Assembly: GCA_027604505.1 (NCBI GenBank)
Contig: JADIIX010000075.1
Span: 44,045 to 108,044, forward strand
Reading direction: 5' to 3'
DNA from: Gonapodya sp. JEL0774
Lineage: Eukaryota > Monoblepharomycota > Monoblepharidomycetes > Monoblepharidales > Gonapodyaceae
Length of the DNA stretch: 64,000 nucleotides
A program made the position numbers and the translations under genes. Shown piece after piece: positions 1-10,326 of the stretch (within the stretch, counting starts at the first letter, position 1; the number at the start of each line of letters is the position of its first letter). A model generated the notes under the pieces. That model was given only the letters and a program-made list of their open reading frames with translations. It was not told where the DNA came from and did not search any database.

Positions 1-375
1 TTGCAGTTCGACGTCCAAGTCGTGGCAACCGTCAGCGCCTAGCGCAAAAGTGACTCCCCTCTTTGACGCTCTTCCTGCTGTCCCAAGGTGTCTCTCTTTG
101 GTTTCCTTTGTTTCGGCAGGTCCCTTCAAGACGCTTTTGACAACCTCAGGACCTTTCACGCTCCGCTTGACCTCCGATACGTTCTTTCGCAGCCGCTCCA
201 TCACGTCTTTTGTCTGTTCCCGCAGCCGCTGAATCGTCACCAAATATTCGTCCGCTTCTCCCTTGCTTTTGCCGTCTCCCCGACCTCGCGCGGCCGTTGA
301 TGTGTCTGATGCATGTGATTCTCCCGTTGAATATGTCGGAAAAGTCATCACTGAAAATGTGGCCGCCGCCGCCAT
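1..375 (-). CDS. Partial coiled-coil protein, 5' end only
   Basis: An open frame on the minus strand runs from an ATG at 375 to the left edge, giving 125 codons with no stop, so the 3' part lies outside the window. The start is chosen because the frame stays open from there; a second in-frame ATG lies at 348, and an ATG at 396 is in another frame. The first residues are Ala/Thr/Ser-rich. Residues about 45-85 are charged and helix-prone (IQRLREQTKDVMERL, then repeated Lys/Val/Glu), suggesting a short coiled coil. No domain was recognised. It is followed after about 210 bp by the 3' end of NUP50 on the same strand. Confidence 0.5.
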   Translation of the reverse strand, partial: MAAAATFSVMTFPTYSTGESHASDTSTAARGRGDGKSKGEADEYLVTIQRLREQTKDVMERLRKNVSEVKRSVKGPEVVKSVLKGPAETKETKERHLGTAGRASKRGVTFALGADGCHDLDVELQ

Positions 376-585
376 CGGTGGCCGAACTCGGTCGTTCCGG
401 GCGGGCGCTAGACATTTTCGGCACCACCGAGCACAAATGATCTCATTCAAATGAACACAAACACGATAAATAGAAAAGATATAGTCGATATTGGGGAGAA
501 GGGTATACAAGAAGCTTCACTCTGTCGATGCAAACAAATGTCACATGCAACCGCCAAATTCAGTATTCCGCATCATTTCCAGACT

Positions 586-2763
586 TCACTTGCTCGCCTC
601 ACTACTCAGCTTCTCAAGAACCTCCGCCACCATACTCTTTGCAACACTGAGAAGAACCCTCTCTGGCCCCCCAGGTTTGTCAAACCTCAGGAAGATAATG
701 GAATTGGTCCCCGACAAGGTGAACTGGGCACCTCGGGGAATAGCAACATTAAGTAGAATGGTGCCGTTATCGGATCGAGCAAGAATACGGAGCTTGCCAG
801 TACTGTTGTCACGCTTCAGTCGCGCTTGGCCTGTTCCCTGTTTGATCCAGTTTTGATTGCTCTTATCGAAAGCAAAAATGTTAGATTTGAATTCGTAAAC
901 GGTCGTTTCGTTTTCTTGATGTTAACAAAGCAAACGTGGGGCACCTTCAGCTCTTAATCGAAGACTGAGGAGAGCTTCAACCCGATTATAACACACCTTC
1001 CCCAGCCCCACTTGCCAGCTTCTTTTTGTCCTCCGGATTCTCTTTCTCGAATTCCTCGTCGCCCTCTCCGCCATCTTCGTCTTCCTGACCAGCTTGAGCC
1101 TGGGCAGGAATGTTGAACACGAATGGCCCGGCACTTCCGGTAACCTCGTTGCCTCCCGTGGGCTTTCCGAAACTGAATGTGAGAGGGGCGGAAGAAGACG
1201 CAGTGGAAGCAGAATTCGAGTTGCTTGTCGAAGTGAAGGAGAATCCTGAGAATGGTGCCTGTTTCGGCTTGTCCGCGCCACCGTCTCCTGTGGCTGCTGT
1301 TGGCAAGCCAAAGTTGAACGCAGGTGTTGTTATCGAGCCTCCAAATGTTGAAGCAGTTGATCCACCAGGGGAAATAGACGCAGTGGCACCTCCAAACGTA
1401 CCAAACCCGAATGCAGTTGCTGTCACTGCGCCGGTGCTTGACGATGTCGTCGATGCGGGTGAGGTGGTCGGGGTGAACTTGAATCCCCCAAACGCTGGAG
1501 GTGAGCCAAACCCGGACACAGGAGGGGTGCCAGCGCTAGATGTAGGTGGGAAGAAAAATTTCGATTTGTCGGCTTCCGTGCCCTTTTCGGCACTATTTCC
1601 AGACGGAAAAAAAAACTTCGGAGCTGGTGCTGCCGGAGTCAGGTCTATGGGTGCGAGTTTCGTCCCACTATCGGCGGGTGCAGAAGAGGCTTGTGCTCCA
1701 AATACGAGACTGGAGGGCTTTTGTGACGGGACACTGTCCGCACCGCGGGGCGCCCCGAATACGAAAGCAGGCGGCGCAGGTGGTGCGGGTGGTGCTGCCA
1801 CTGCTGAAGGTTTGGTTGTACCGTGGGATTGGTTCGCCAAAGGCAAACTCGCAGAAGTTTCTGGTTTGACGTCTGCAACCACGTCCTTGAATTCACTCTC
1901 CACCTCTTTCCTCATCTCCGCGTACTGCCGAGCGGCTGCAACAGCAATTTTGCTGAGGTCCACCCCTGGGTCAGCACCCTGGACTTGCTGAAGATGATCA
2001 ATGAAGGAACGATTGAGGCCAACCAGTTTAGCAGCATATTGGGATTCGCGCTCGGACTGGGATGGTGGACGGACAGACGGGGTTGAGGGAGCAGGTTTAA
2101 AGAAACTACTGCCTGCACTGGGGAGTTGGACAAACGAAGCTGGGGCAGGAGAGTCAACGGGCATTGGGTGCTTCTGGCTCAGTAGAGCAAACGGGTTGGA
2201 GGAGGGAGTTGGGAAGGAAAGGGAGGTTCCTGTGGATTTGAAGGCTCCGCCGAACGGTGAAGCCTAGCAATCGCCGAAGAGATTGAGACGTAAGTTTTAT
2301 GTGAGGGAAGATTACTTGTTTCCGACGCCCAGTCGATTCCATTCGTGCAGTTATTTGACTCATCTTCACCATCCAACTCACCCCTCCCCCACCGCCAGTT
2401 CCCCCAAGTCTCCCTTTAGGAGTCTTTATTCTAGTTCGATTCATTCGAGAAATACGCAGATCAAAGAACGAATCCGTGTTGAAGGTTAAGCCCCCGTCAA
2501 GGTGAAGACATCTCCCACACAAGAAAACTTACGCCCTGGAACCCAATGCCCCCTGATCCGCTGCCTTCCAGCCATCTTCATGCGCAGATCCTCCGTTTTC
2601 GTCCTCAAGATGGCGGTCGACGTTGTACTGAAGCGGAGGTCCAGAGGAAGGACGGAGACATATTTGAAAATGACATTGGCGCGTTGGACAGATTGAGAAT
2701 GCTGAAATTCAGGTTTACACGAGCTCTCACACTGTCAAGTCGGTCTCCTTGCCGCTTGGACAT
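586..2763 (-). CDS. NUP50: Nucleoporin Nup50/Nup2 (FG repeats, RanBP1 domain)
   Basis: A mobile nuclear-pore protein of the Nup50/Nup2 family, which helps importin-alpha cargo release and Ran-dependent import. Five exons fit exactly: 2763-2731, 2627-2533, 2430-2382, 2263-997 and 914-586, giving 590 codons plus a TGA stop. The N-terminus MSKRQGDRLDSYNVDRHLED followed by SRAIKTPKGRL matches the importin-alpha-binding segment of the family, and FGGAFKS follows as in the animal protein. The central region holds many FG motifs (FVFGAPRG, LVFGAQ, AFGFGTFGG, FSFGKP). The last exon encodes the Ran-binding domain (VYEFKSNIFAF, WIKQGTGQARL, GKLRILAR). There are no frame breaks. It is divergent from the HAD phosphatase relic, with about 295 bp between their starts. 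Confidence 0.93.
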
Positions 2764-3057
2764 TTCGGATGGCGAACAAAAAGTTGGCTACAATAATGCG
2801 TGTCTTCGTCCCCCAATCTTTCTGTTTGCCACGGCGTAGAACCACGGACTGCAACATTGCTTGGCTTTATTGCTCCCCAGATTCACTTCGCAGTGTTTTT
2901 CCCTCTAGTTTCGGGATCATCGTTCGCCTTCAGGCAATTTGCCCCAAGCAGGCCTACCCCAGGACACCTCCCTCATAGGTCGACAGAATCCGCCCTCGTT
3001 ATCCGAAGACTCGGATCCATTCCACCAGTAACTTCAGACACTGAACTACGATATCCA

Positions 3058-4066
3058 ATGCCAAAGAAAGGGGCATCGGAAAATGCGCTACCCCAATCGT
3101 CCGACACAACTCCACGCATTCTCGTTGTTCTGGACCTCAATGGAACTATTCTCTGTCGCGCTGATAAAGCCAAACGGCAACCTTCAGCAAAACGCAATCC
3201 GAAACCTCCCGCAGCGGATTCAACCTCAATTCCAAAGCTGTATTCCTGCGACCTTTCTTGGTCCCTTTTCTGGAGTTTCTTTTGGCGAACTTCCGAGTAG
3301 CAGTCTGGACGTCTGCAACGACCAAGAATGCGCTGGGAATGATTTCGGGCATTCCCACACAGTTGGAGTTCACCTGGGACCGAACCATGTGCGACCTCGT
3401 TGGCAACGCAGCTGATCATGAGTCCAGAAGGACCTCGGAAAGGTGTGGCAGAAGGGTAATACCTGGGAACCAGTGAGTCTGTCTTTTGTCCATTTGATCC
3501 CAGATGCCGAATGGGGCTCAATGAAAACGTTGTTCATCACATATCCGGGATCGACAGCAAAACACCCTCATCGTTGATGACACTTCGTCAAAATCCGTGT
3601 ACAATCCTCATAATGCTATTCTCATACCTTCGTACGACGTTTTCGACTGCGGTGAGGGTGAACCCGAGAGGGACCCCAACGTGTGCGGATCGCGAGATAT
3701 TTGAAGGACTTAAAATCGTGGTTTGAGAAAGCTATTGCAGCCGGGGAAACGGCTGACGTCAGAAAGTTCATTGCGGATAATTTGCTGGACACTTATACTC
3801 CGTCTGACATCTTATCGGCGCCATCGGGGCCTCAGTTACACTCCATTGTTTTAATGACAATCCCCCCTAAACCCAACGCTCCCTTTCTCCACAAGGCTAT
3901 CTCGACGAACAATAAATGCGTAGTTACGGGTTTGAACTGGCTTCCGGGATGGGGTCCGCAGTCTCCTGGTGAAGGGAAGAGTGAGGCCAAGCGAGAAAGG
4001 AGGAAGTTGCGAAAGGAGAGGAAGAAGTTGATGATGCAAACGGAAAGTGGGAACGTCAGCGCTTAG
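3058..4066 (+). pseudogene. FCP1/NIF-type HAD phosphatase, frameshifted
   Basis: Pieces of a Dullard/FCP1-homology phosphatase follow in the right order but in different frames. MPKKGASENALPQ begins at 3058 and leads to the catalytic motif I, VVLDLNGTILCR (about 3124-3160). The block FLRPFLVPFLEFLLANF-RVAVWTSATTKNAL is in another frame (about 3240-3340). VQKDLGKVWQKGNTWEP (about 3422-3472) is in the third frame. NTLIVDDTSSK-NPHNAILIPSY (about 3555-3640) carries motif III, and YLKDLKSWFEKAI plus a Lys/Arg-rich tail (3695-4066) ends at TAG. Candidate introns do not reconcile the frames, so at least three indels are implied. The TAG at 4064 is followed by about 57 more open codons in the same frame. 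Sequencing error is possible, but neighbouring genes show no such breaks. An upstream start at 2800 is conceivable. Confidence 0.65.
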
Positions 4067-4219
4067 GAAACCAGTGACGGAGGGGAGAAAGATGAAGCAC
4101 AGGGTTTGGAGTCAACCTCGAAGGTTAAGAAATCAAGGAAGAAGAAGAAATCGGAACAGGCCGGTGATGCAAAGAATGTTGAGGGTGGCACGCCAGACGA
4201 TGCTGCTGCAGATTCTTCA

Positions 4220-4782
4220 ACCGTCGGAAGTGTGGAAAGCGCATTCGCAATATTCGCAATATGAGGGAAATACCGATAGGATCGAGATTTTGGGTGAGAT
4301 CAAGGTGAGAGAGGTTACTTCGTCTCATTATTCGTAATTGTCTTTTTATCTCACCGAACTATCTGAAATTCCAAAGATTTGTCACATGGGACAGAAAGTG
4401 GTTTGTTATGGAACACAGCTTTGAGATTCGAAAGGGGACTATTGTCTATGCTATTGGGTATGTATCCGGTCTGCGTCCTCCGGTACGTGAATGACGGTCT
4501 AACTTCGCCCTAACTTCCCATTAGCCACGCCCGAATGGTTGTCAAGCGCCTCGACCGCCGCACAGTCCCACCTGCTGAAGTTGTGCGGGCTATTGGCCTG
4601 CCAGAGTCGAAAATCGACCGTGTGATCCCCGATCGTTGCAAATCAGTCCTTCAGGCGGAGCGGGCCTTGGAGATGCATGGAGAGGAAGACATGCTGGCGA
4701 AGGGAGCAAAGAAAGAAGACCTTGCGGGCGAACGGAAACTACTTGAGGGAGTAAGCGAAGATTGCTACGTACATTGTGCATA
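4220..4782 (+). pseudogene. C-terminal remnant of a THEM6-like thioesterase
   Basis: Two or three exons read IPIGSRFWVRSR / FVTWDRKWFVMEHSFE / IRKGTIVYAIG / HARMVVKRLDRRTVPPAEVV and end at a TGA at 4780-4782. Introns fit at about 4303-4375 (gtgaga...aaag) and 4457-4527 (gtatgt...ttag). The pattern REIP..S.F.VR-R.V.WD+KW, then a short strand and a PPAE segment, is that of the C-terminal half of THEM6-type hot-dog thioesterases. The N-terminal half (the conserved D-x-N-x-H-M-N-N region) is not found upstream, where the phosphatase tail lies instead. It therefore looks like a truncated gene abutting another broken gene. The family assignment is by remembered pattern only. Confidence 0.4.
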
Positions 4783-4983
4783 ATGTAGAGTTGAGTAAAC
4801 TGGACATAAGCCATTAGGTTTGGCTCGACAGTTCTCCCGAATGTTCACTTTTGTTTATGATTACTGTAAGAAGGGAAAAAATTACAATTGTAAACGAAAA
4901 ACTATCAGAGGTGACGTTCTGAACGATTGAGTGGTTATATTGTGGTATGCTTGTATGAAGGCCGTGAAGACTCATGGTAGAAC

Positions 4984-7798
4984 TCAATTTATGGACAATC
5001 CACTAGTCATCTCCGCCACCCTGGCGAGAGCTATGTCCACCATCTCCTCTGATCCACTCAATTGTTCAAGGCCTGCCCCCAGCATTCCATCCGCTTCAAA
5101 CAACTCCGGGCCGCCGATTGCTGCCGCTTCACAGTTGGTGTTGGGTTTGTCAGAGGGAGCGAGAGATGGTGGGAGTTCGCGGCGTCCACTGGCTGCAGCA
5201 GCGAGGTGCAGAAAGATTTCCGACTGTCGCTCAGCCACCCACGTGAGCAATCGGTCTGAATTCACAGGATCCTGAATTATTGCAGTGTGCAGGCGTTCGA
5301 TGAGATGGGCAGCGCCTGTGACCGTAATTGCTGATTAAGTGAGAAGAAAACAGTTCTCGCTTTGATCATTCTTACCAAGTCCACGGTTCCATGTGCGCCC
5401 GAGGGCACGCAATGCTCGGATGGCAGTTGCAATCTGAAGCCTCGTCTGCATGATGAACTCCATGGCTACTCTGCGATGCCCGAGGGGAGAGTTTTCCGCA
5501 CCAGAAGTGTCATCGAGACTGTTGAGATTTGATGCTTTTGCTGAGCTTGTACTTCTCAGAACCTCTTGAATGGCGAATAGAATGGTGATCGTGCTCATTC
5601 CGACTGATCGAGATTTCGGTGGGAAACAAATGGTGGGTTGACACCGTCAGCTCAGAACAAAACAGACGATCAAACTTACGACTGAAACCCCAGGCACCAG
5701 ATGCGTAGTGAGCCAGCAACCCATCCCCGTGAATCTCCATGAACACGTGCAGTGCTGTTAACCCATCTCTACTACGGTCCAGGCATGTAACAAATGCGGG
5801 ACTCCCCATCCACGCGGCAATGAAAGATTTTGGGTTCGTCCCTTCAGGATTTCCGAGCTCCGCAGTGCTCCCAGTTACGCCGAATGTTCCATTACTTCCG
5901 CCGCCTCTGTTCACGTTGAGTGGAGCCAGTGGAGCGTTCCAGTACGCACTCAAGAAGTGATACTGAATAAAAAGCATAAGCGCCCATGGGAGAGCCGCGA
6001 TGTCTGGATGTGGAAGTTGAGGTTGGCTTCCATTCGCGTTGGTCGTAGGTGTTCCCGGTTGTGGAACGTTCAGCGAAGCATGAAAGCGGGAATACCATGT
6101 CGCCGTGGCATCTAAGGCCTCACTGTTAAGCGTAACCGCCTTTCGCAGAGAGAGTGGAAGTGGTCGGCCGGCAAACCAAGCGGGAGAAGGGGTGGAGAAT
6201 ATACCTCGACGAGAGCAGTGTTGTCGCTGAACCAGAAAAGGACACAGCACCAACATTGAAAGGAGTGTGTTTTCCGATAACTTAACCCGATCACACACAC
6301 AAATTCCAGAATTTTCCCCATGCAGAAAACTTCCAGCGCCGCAGCCAAAGCTTGTCTTCCAACTGGAAGGGCACGCGTCTGAGAAATAGGCCAAGTTTCC
6401 TCGTCGTAAAAATTTTCCAAAGTCGGACCTGGTATGGGCGATCCCGATGCCGAGAGCAAATGAACTGGGTAGTTAAGAGGGACTGAACCAGTATCTGTTT
6501 CTGGCGATTCACCAAACCAAAGAGAGTCGTGCGCGGGTCTCACGGAAACAAAGAAACTTGTTTTCGGTTTTACTCAAAAGTTGCAGAAACAGAGAAGAAC
6601 TCACAGGTGCAGCCCTGCAATTTCTTCGTAAGCAATTCCAGAAGGACAATTATGCCATGCTGCAAGCATGCGATCGAATAGTCCAACAATCCACGCTGTA
6701 CGGCGAGCTTCTTCCATGATAATCCAGGTCCAACTTGTTTGTGCATTATTGGTGTTACAGATTCCTGTAACCCCACTCATAGAGCTAAGAGCCCGAAATC
6801 CTCCAACGGCTGCGGCGACAACTGCCGCAAACCACTCGAAACGCTCATCGTGAATACACTGAGCTGCAAAGTGAAGAAGAGTTTGGATGGAGGGGAGAGA
6901 TGCCGGCTGTGACAGGATAATCGGAATCAGGCGCCCGGCGTATGAGAACAGGGTACGACGGACGCCCTTCTGAACAGCGCGCGAAGGATGGAAACCGCAT
7001 GCAACTGTGAGCATACTACATACAGACAAAGCCAATTAACGCCTTGAATTGGCGTCGTCCGTCTCGTTAACACCTAGTGGTGGGCACTCGCCTAAACATA
7101 AGAGCTGGGTTCCTTGCGTGTCCTGTCGCATAGAACCGCCCCTGATGAACGCAGGTAAAATTTCGCGAGAATGTTCGAAAATAAAGCGCCAAGAGTTCAT
7201 TGAATTGATCCACGTCGGGCAAGGGGGGTAAGTCGTCGAAGACGGAAACTTCCGACGTGGGCCTAGTGACATGGAAAGGCGCCAGAGACGGAAAGTCGTC
7301 AACGAGGTGTAATCCATCCGATATATCTTGCGTGAACATCGCTTGTACCGCCGCTTGAGCGGCTTGCTCGTATGCAGAGCAGTTCGGGGTGGAGACAAAT
7401 CGAAGCGCTAGCGTTGTTTGAGGATTTTGTAATGCAGGCGATCGAATAGCACTAGACTTGACCATGGGCTCGATGTTTTCTTGGGCAGCGTCCGATGAAT
7501 TGCCATTTCCTTGCGATAAACGATTTCGGTCCCCCTTCGACAATGCTGCTTTTATGGGTCGACCGACGCTGCGATTGGACACTTTGTGATGAGTTTCCGG
7601 ACCAGCGATGATCTTTTTAGACTGTGATGGAAGTCCAAGCAGAGCTTCAAGACGTGCTATTCGTTCCACGGGCCTGCAAGAGTCGAGGTCGTTTGTACAC
7701 GGTTCAGTTCCTGCTGAATCAACGTCGCGGGATAAGATACCTCTTAGCTTTCGAAGATCGAGCCTTCGAATCATCGGGCAAAGGCTTTTCAGGCATTC
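4984..7798 (-). CDS. Fungal-specific transcription factor, no zinc cluster found
   Basis: A regulator with the fungal transcription factor middle homology region, which normally follows a Zn2Cys6 DNA-binding domain. The clearest N-terminal exon begins near MPEKPLPDDSKARSSKA (about 7798-7743). A 67-bp intron (gtatct...cttgcag) leads to RPVERIARLEALLGLP, the linker/coiled coil that usually follows the zinc cluster. Further exons give LLALYFRTFSRNFTC (about 7190), GVRRTLFSYAGRLIP and EEARRTAWIVGLFDRML (about 6690-6720, the conserved EEA-RR-W/A motif). FIQYHFLSAYWNAP and a tail rich in Ser/Gly follow, ending at 4984. The six-cysteine motif was not found within about 400 bp upstream. Either it lies in a small distant exon or it has been lost. 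Exon borders other than those stated are approximate. Confidence 0.72.
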
Positions 7799-7860
7799 TT
7801 CATCGTCGAAAATGCATGATTTAGTTTGAAAGTTGCGTTTCTATGAACCGGTTCGGCTCT

Positions 7861-8220
7861 CTATACGTCATTTACAAGGACCTGGCAAAACTTCAGTTTC
7901 AAAATATTTACGAATGCAGTTGCAGAGGCAAGCTCTATGATACACTTTAGTGGCGTAACTGCCCCTGTATCTCTTCCGGGCTCCATCCAGGCTCTCAAAA
8001 ATGCCCTCATTGCGATTGCACTTCCCTCATTGATGGAGATGCTGGAAGTGGAGGGTCCTGATGAGACGTTGGAGCAATGAAATTGACGACGACGACGGAA
8101 GCTTGTTCCAGGATCTTGTTGAAGCCTGCTTTGGCTCAACGCAAAGAATGCCACATTTGACTCGAATGCACGTAACCATGTTTGCAATGGGCAACTCGCA
8201 ATAATAATTACATAAGTCAC
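7861..8220 (-). other. Open frame upstream of the transcription factor, unrecognised
   Basis: A 119-codon open frame on the same strand as the transcription factor and just upstream of it. It has mixed composition with two hydrophobic patches and a short Arg cluster (FRRRRQFHC). There is no zinc-cluster spacing (C-x2-C-x6-C) in it. It may be 5' leader, intron sequence or chance. Confidence 0.15.
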
Positions 8221-8526
8221 TAGAATTTAAGTGGAAAAGTAACCCCCTGAGCTACTTTTTTCTTGAGCACGCCTGACACGGATTTAAGACAATAACTTAA
8301 GTCGCGGCTTAATTTAACTTTGGAACCCACAAGTAATATACGATGTAAATTTCATGCACATGCAGCTTGGACTCTGCCAAACGCAATTTGAGCACGTTGA
8401 GGGAAGCTGAATCCACATAAAACAACTAACAAACATCTCCAACATCATGGCCATTTACCAGGCCGGGTATCATATCAGACAATGTACATAACAGTGGTAT
8501 GCTGCTGAAGCCCACGTCAGTGCAAC
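8221..8526. other. Intergenic, no gene seen
   Basis: About 300 bp between the transcription factor 5' region and the 3' end of RPC40. Both strands are broken by stops and no RNA gene or repeat was recognised. Confidence 0.5.
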
Positions 8527-10158
8527 TTATCGTCCCCCCGTGCCCATCCTCCATTCTCCTAACTTCTCCTTGGCTGTCTCGCATTTTTTCCTCAGAATTT
8601 TGATTGCCTCCGTGAGGAGTACCGGAGCAGTTACCGCACCAGCAGACTCAACCGTGACTGCGTGTCAGCAATGCACGTCCACAGGCGGGGTAAATTGGAT
8701 GGGAGTTGGTCGAGTTGATCAAATCGAACGCACACCGCTCAGCCCCCACAACTTCCCTAACTCACAAATGAAATGATCTCTCATCCTCCCGAGTACCACC
8801 TTTTCCTCAAGTTCTGGATGCCTTAGGACTTCCCTGCTCACGGTATCTTTCCTTGGGTTCACCACTCTGGCTGTCCTCAATCCTGTCGCAGGATCCACGT
8901 AGACTTCCGCTACACCCTCGGGAAAACACGAGACAAACTTGTCGGCAAGATCGCCAGTGATGGGTTGAGTAATGGTGATGGAGGGAAGGAGGCGGTAGGA
9001 GGCAGTTGCTGCCGTCGATAGCAAATTAAGATTATACGGATGCAAGTAAAAGGGTGACGCCAAGGCAGAAGAACGAGAAAAGCGATGATTCTTCTACTAC
9101 GTACCTACAGGGGAATATTTCGCGTGATCCTTCCCTTGTCCCTTTTCCGCGTGGCACTCGAGCTGAATCATCTGACCCGGTCTCATCTTCACCAACAAAA
9201 TATCGTCATGGACCATACCAACCCCATTTTCTCCCAATTCTCGAGCTTGGTCTCCTTGAGGCTCCCATTTCAGTTGGCTGCTATAGACGGAGGAGTTGAC
9301 GTAGAGATCTTCGGGAACCACTGCATCTTTGGGAGGATTCGACGCCGCGGTACATTTTACATTGAGACGGAAAACGAGGGTATTTTGGTCGGATGGGATG
9401 TCTCCGGGAACTGGTTGCGCAGCATCATGTGAGGGAATGGAATAACAACGCATTCTGTTGGTGAATTAGCAAATGCCCGATATCCCGTGTCCGCTTCAGT
9501 GACTTGAAGACCGACACCAAGAATTGCGGTGACAACTTCAGAATTTCCGTATTGTGATACCTGAACGTCGAACGTTTCGAATCAAATGTGGTTGACAATT
9601 CTCCTAGACCGCAAGAAGCGTTAACGTCCAGCCAAGACCAGTTGTCCATCGTCGTTAGTAGTTATGCTAGTCACAGAACATCTTCCAAATCTCAAGAAAA
9701 TTGGCTCTTTTGGGGCCTATTCATCTTGCCCACAGACTTCCGACATCCGGTGCACCGTCAAACGAACCTTTATAGTGAAATTTCGCCGGATTCGCCCTAA
9801 TCGGTAGCATTCCCAATCGTTGCGCCAGAATCTCGTCATGCATTATGCTAGTATTGTTGCTGATGAACACTTGTTCGATCGCCATTGTGGGAACCTCAGC
9901 GATCATGATTCTTCGAAAAGCGTTCGCGAATGCGGCGTCAATGCCGACCATGTCAAACTCCATCGTCATTTGGTCGGGTGAGATGTACGTTATCTCGAAG
10001 TGGAATCCCTCCTTGAAGGCATCCAGAGACCAAGAAAGATCCTCCCCCGCGTAAGATCCAGGGAATTCGGTTGAGCTGACGTTGGAAACATGTGTGCGGG
10101 AAACCAGGACGTTTTTCCTAAGGAAAGACGCACGTTGCTCGGAGGGGAGGTGGTTCAT
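8527..10158 (-). CDS. RPC40: RNA polymerase I and III subunit RPAC1 (AC40)
   Basis: A shared subunit of RNA polymerases I and III, the alpha-like partner that dimerises with AC19 in the nucleus. The N-terminal exon starts at ATG 10158 and encodes [16 protein letters not shown]. It contains the alpha-motif [20 protein letters not shown] and [16 protein letters not shown]. The middle exon (about 9097-9440) has [27 protein letters not shown] and [10 protein letters not shown]. The third has [21 protein letters not shown] and [16 protein letters not shown] followed by [11 protein letters not shown]. The last exon ([25 protein letters not shown]) ends at TAA 8527-8529. All blocks are collinear with the family and about full length. 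No lesion was seen. Confidence 0.95.
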
Positions 10159-10326
10159 ATTTGAATTCGAGATGGGAGAGGGAAAGGTGAAGATCGGAGC
10201 TCAAAATGACCGTCTGCACAGAAGAAAATATCGCACTTCCACTTTCGGCACTTTCCACTCCGCAAACAAACTGTTCTATTTGTATTGTATATGTATGTCT
10301 AAGATATCTTTCTTTGCCTTGTTCTT

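Noticed and set aside
1110-1991. Long plus-strand frame of 293 codons
   Set aside because: It is antisense to the FG-repeat exon of NUP50; repetitive codons keep the opposite strand open.
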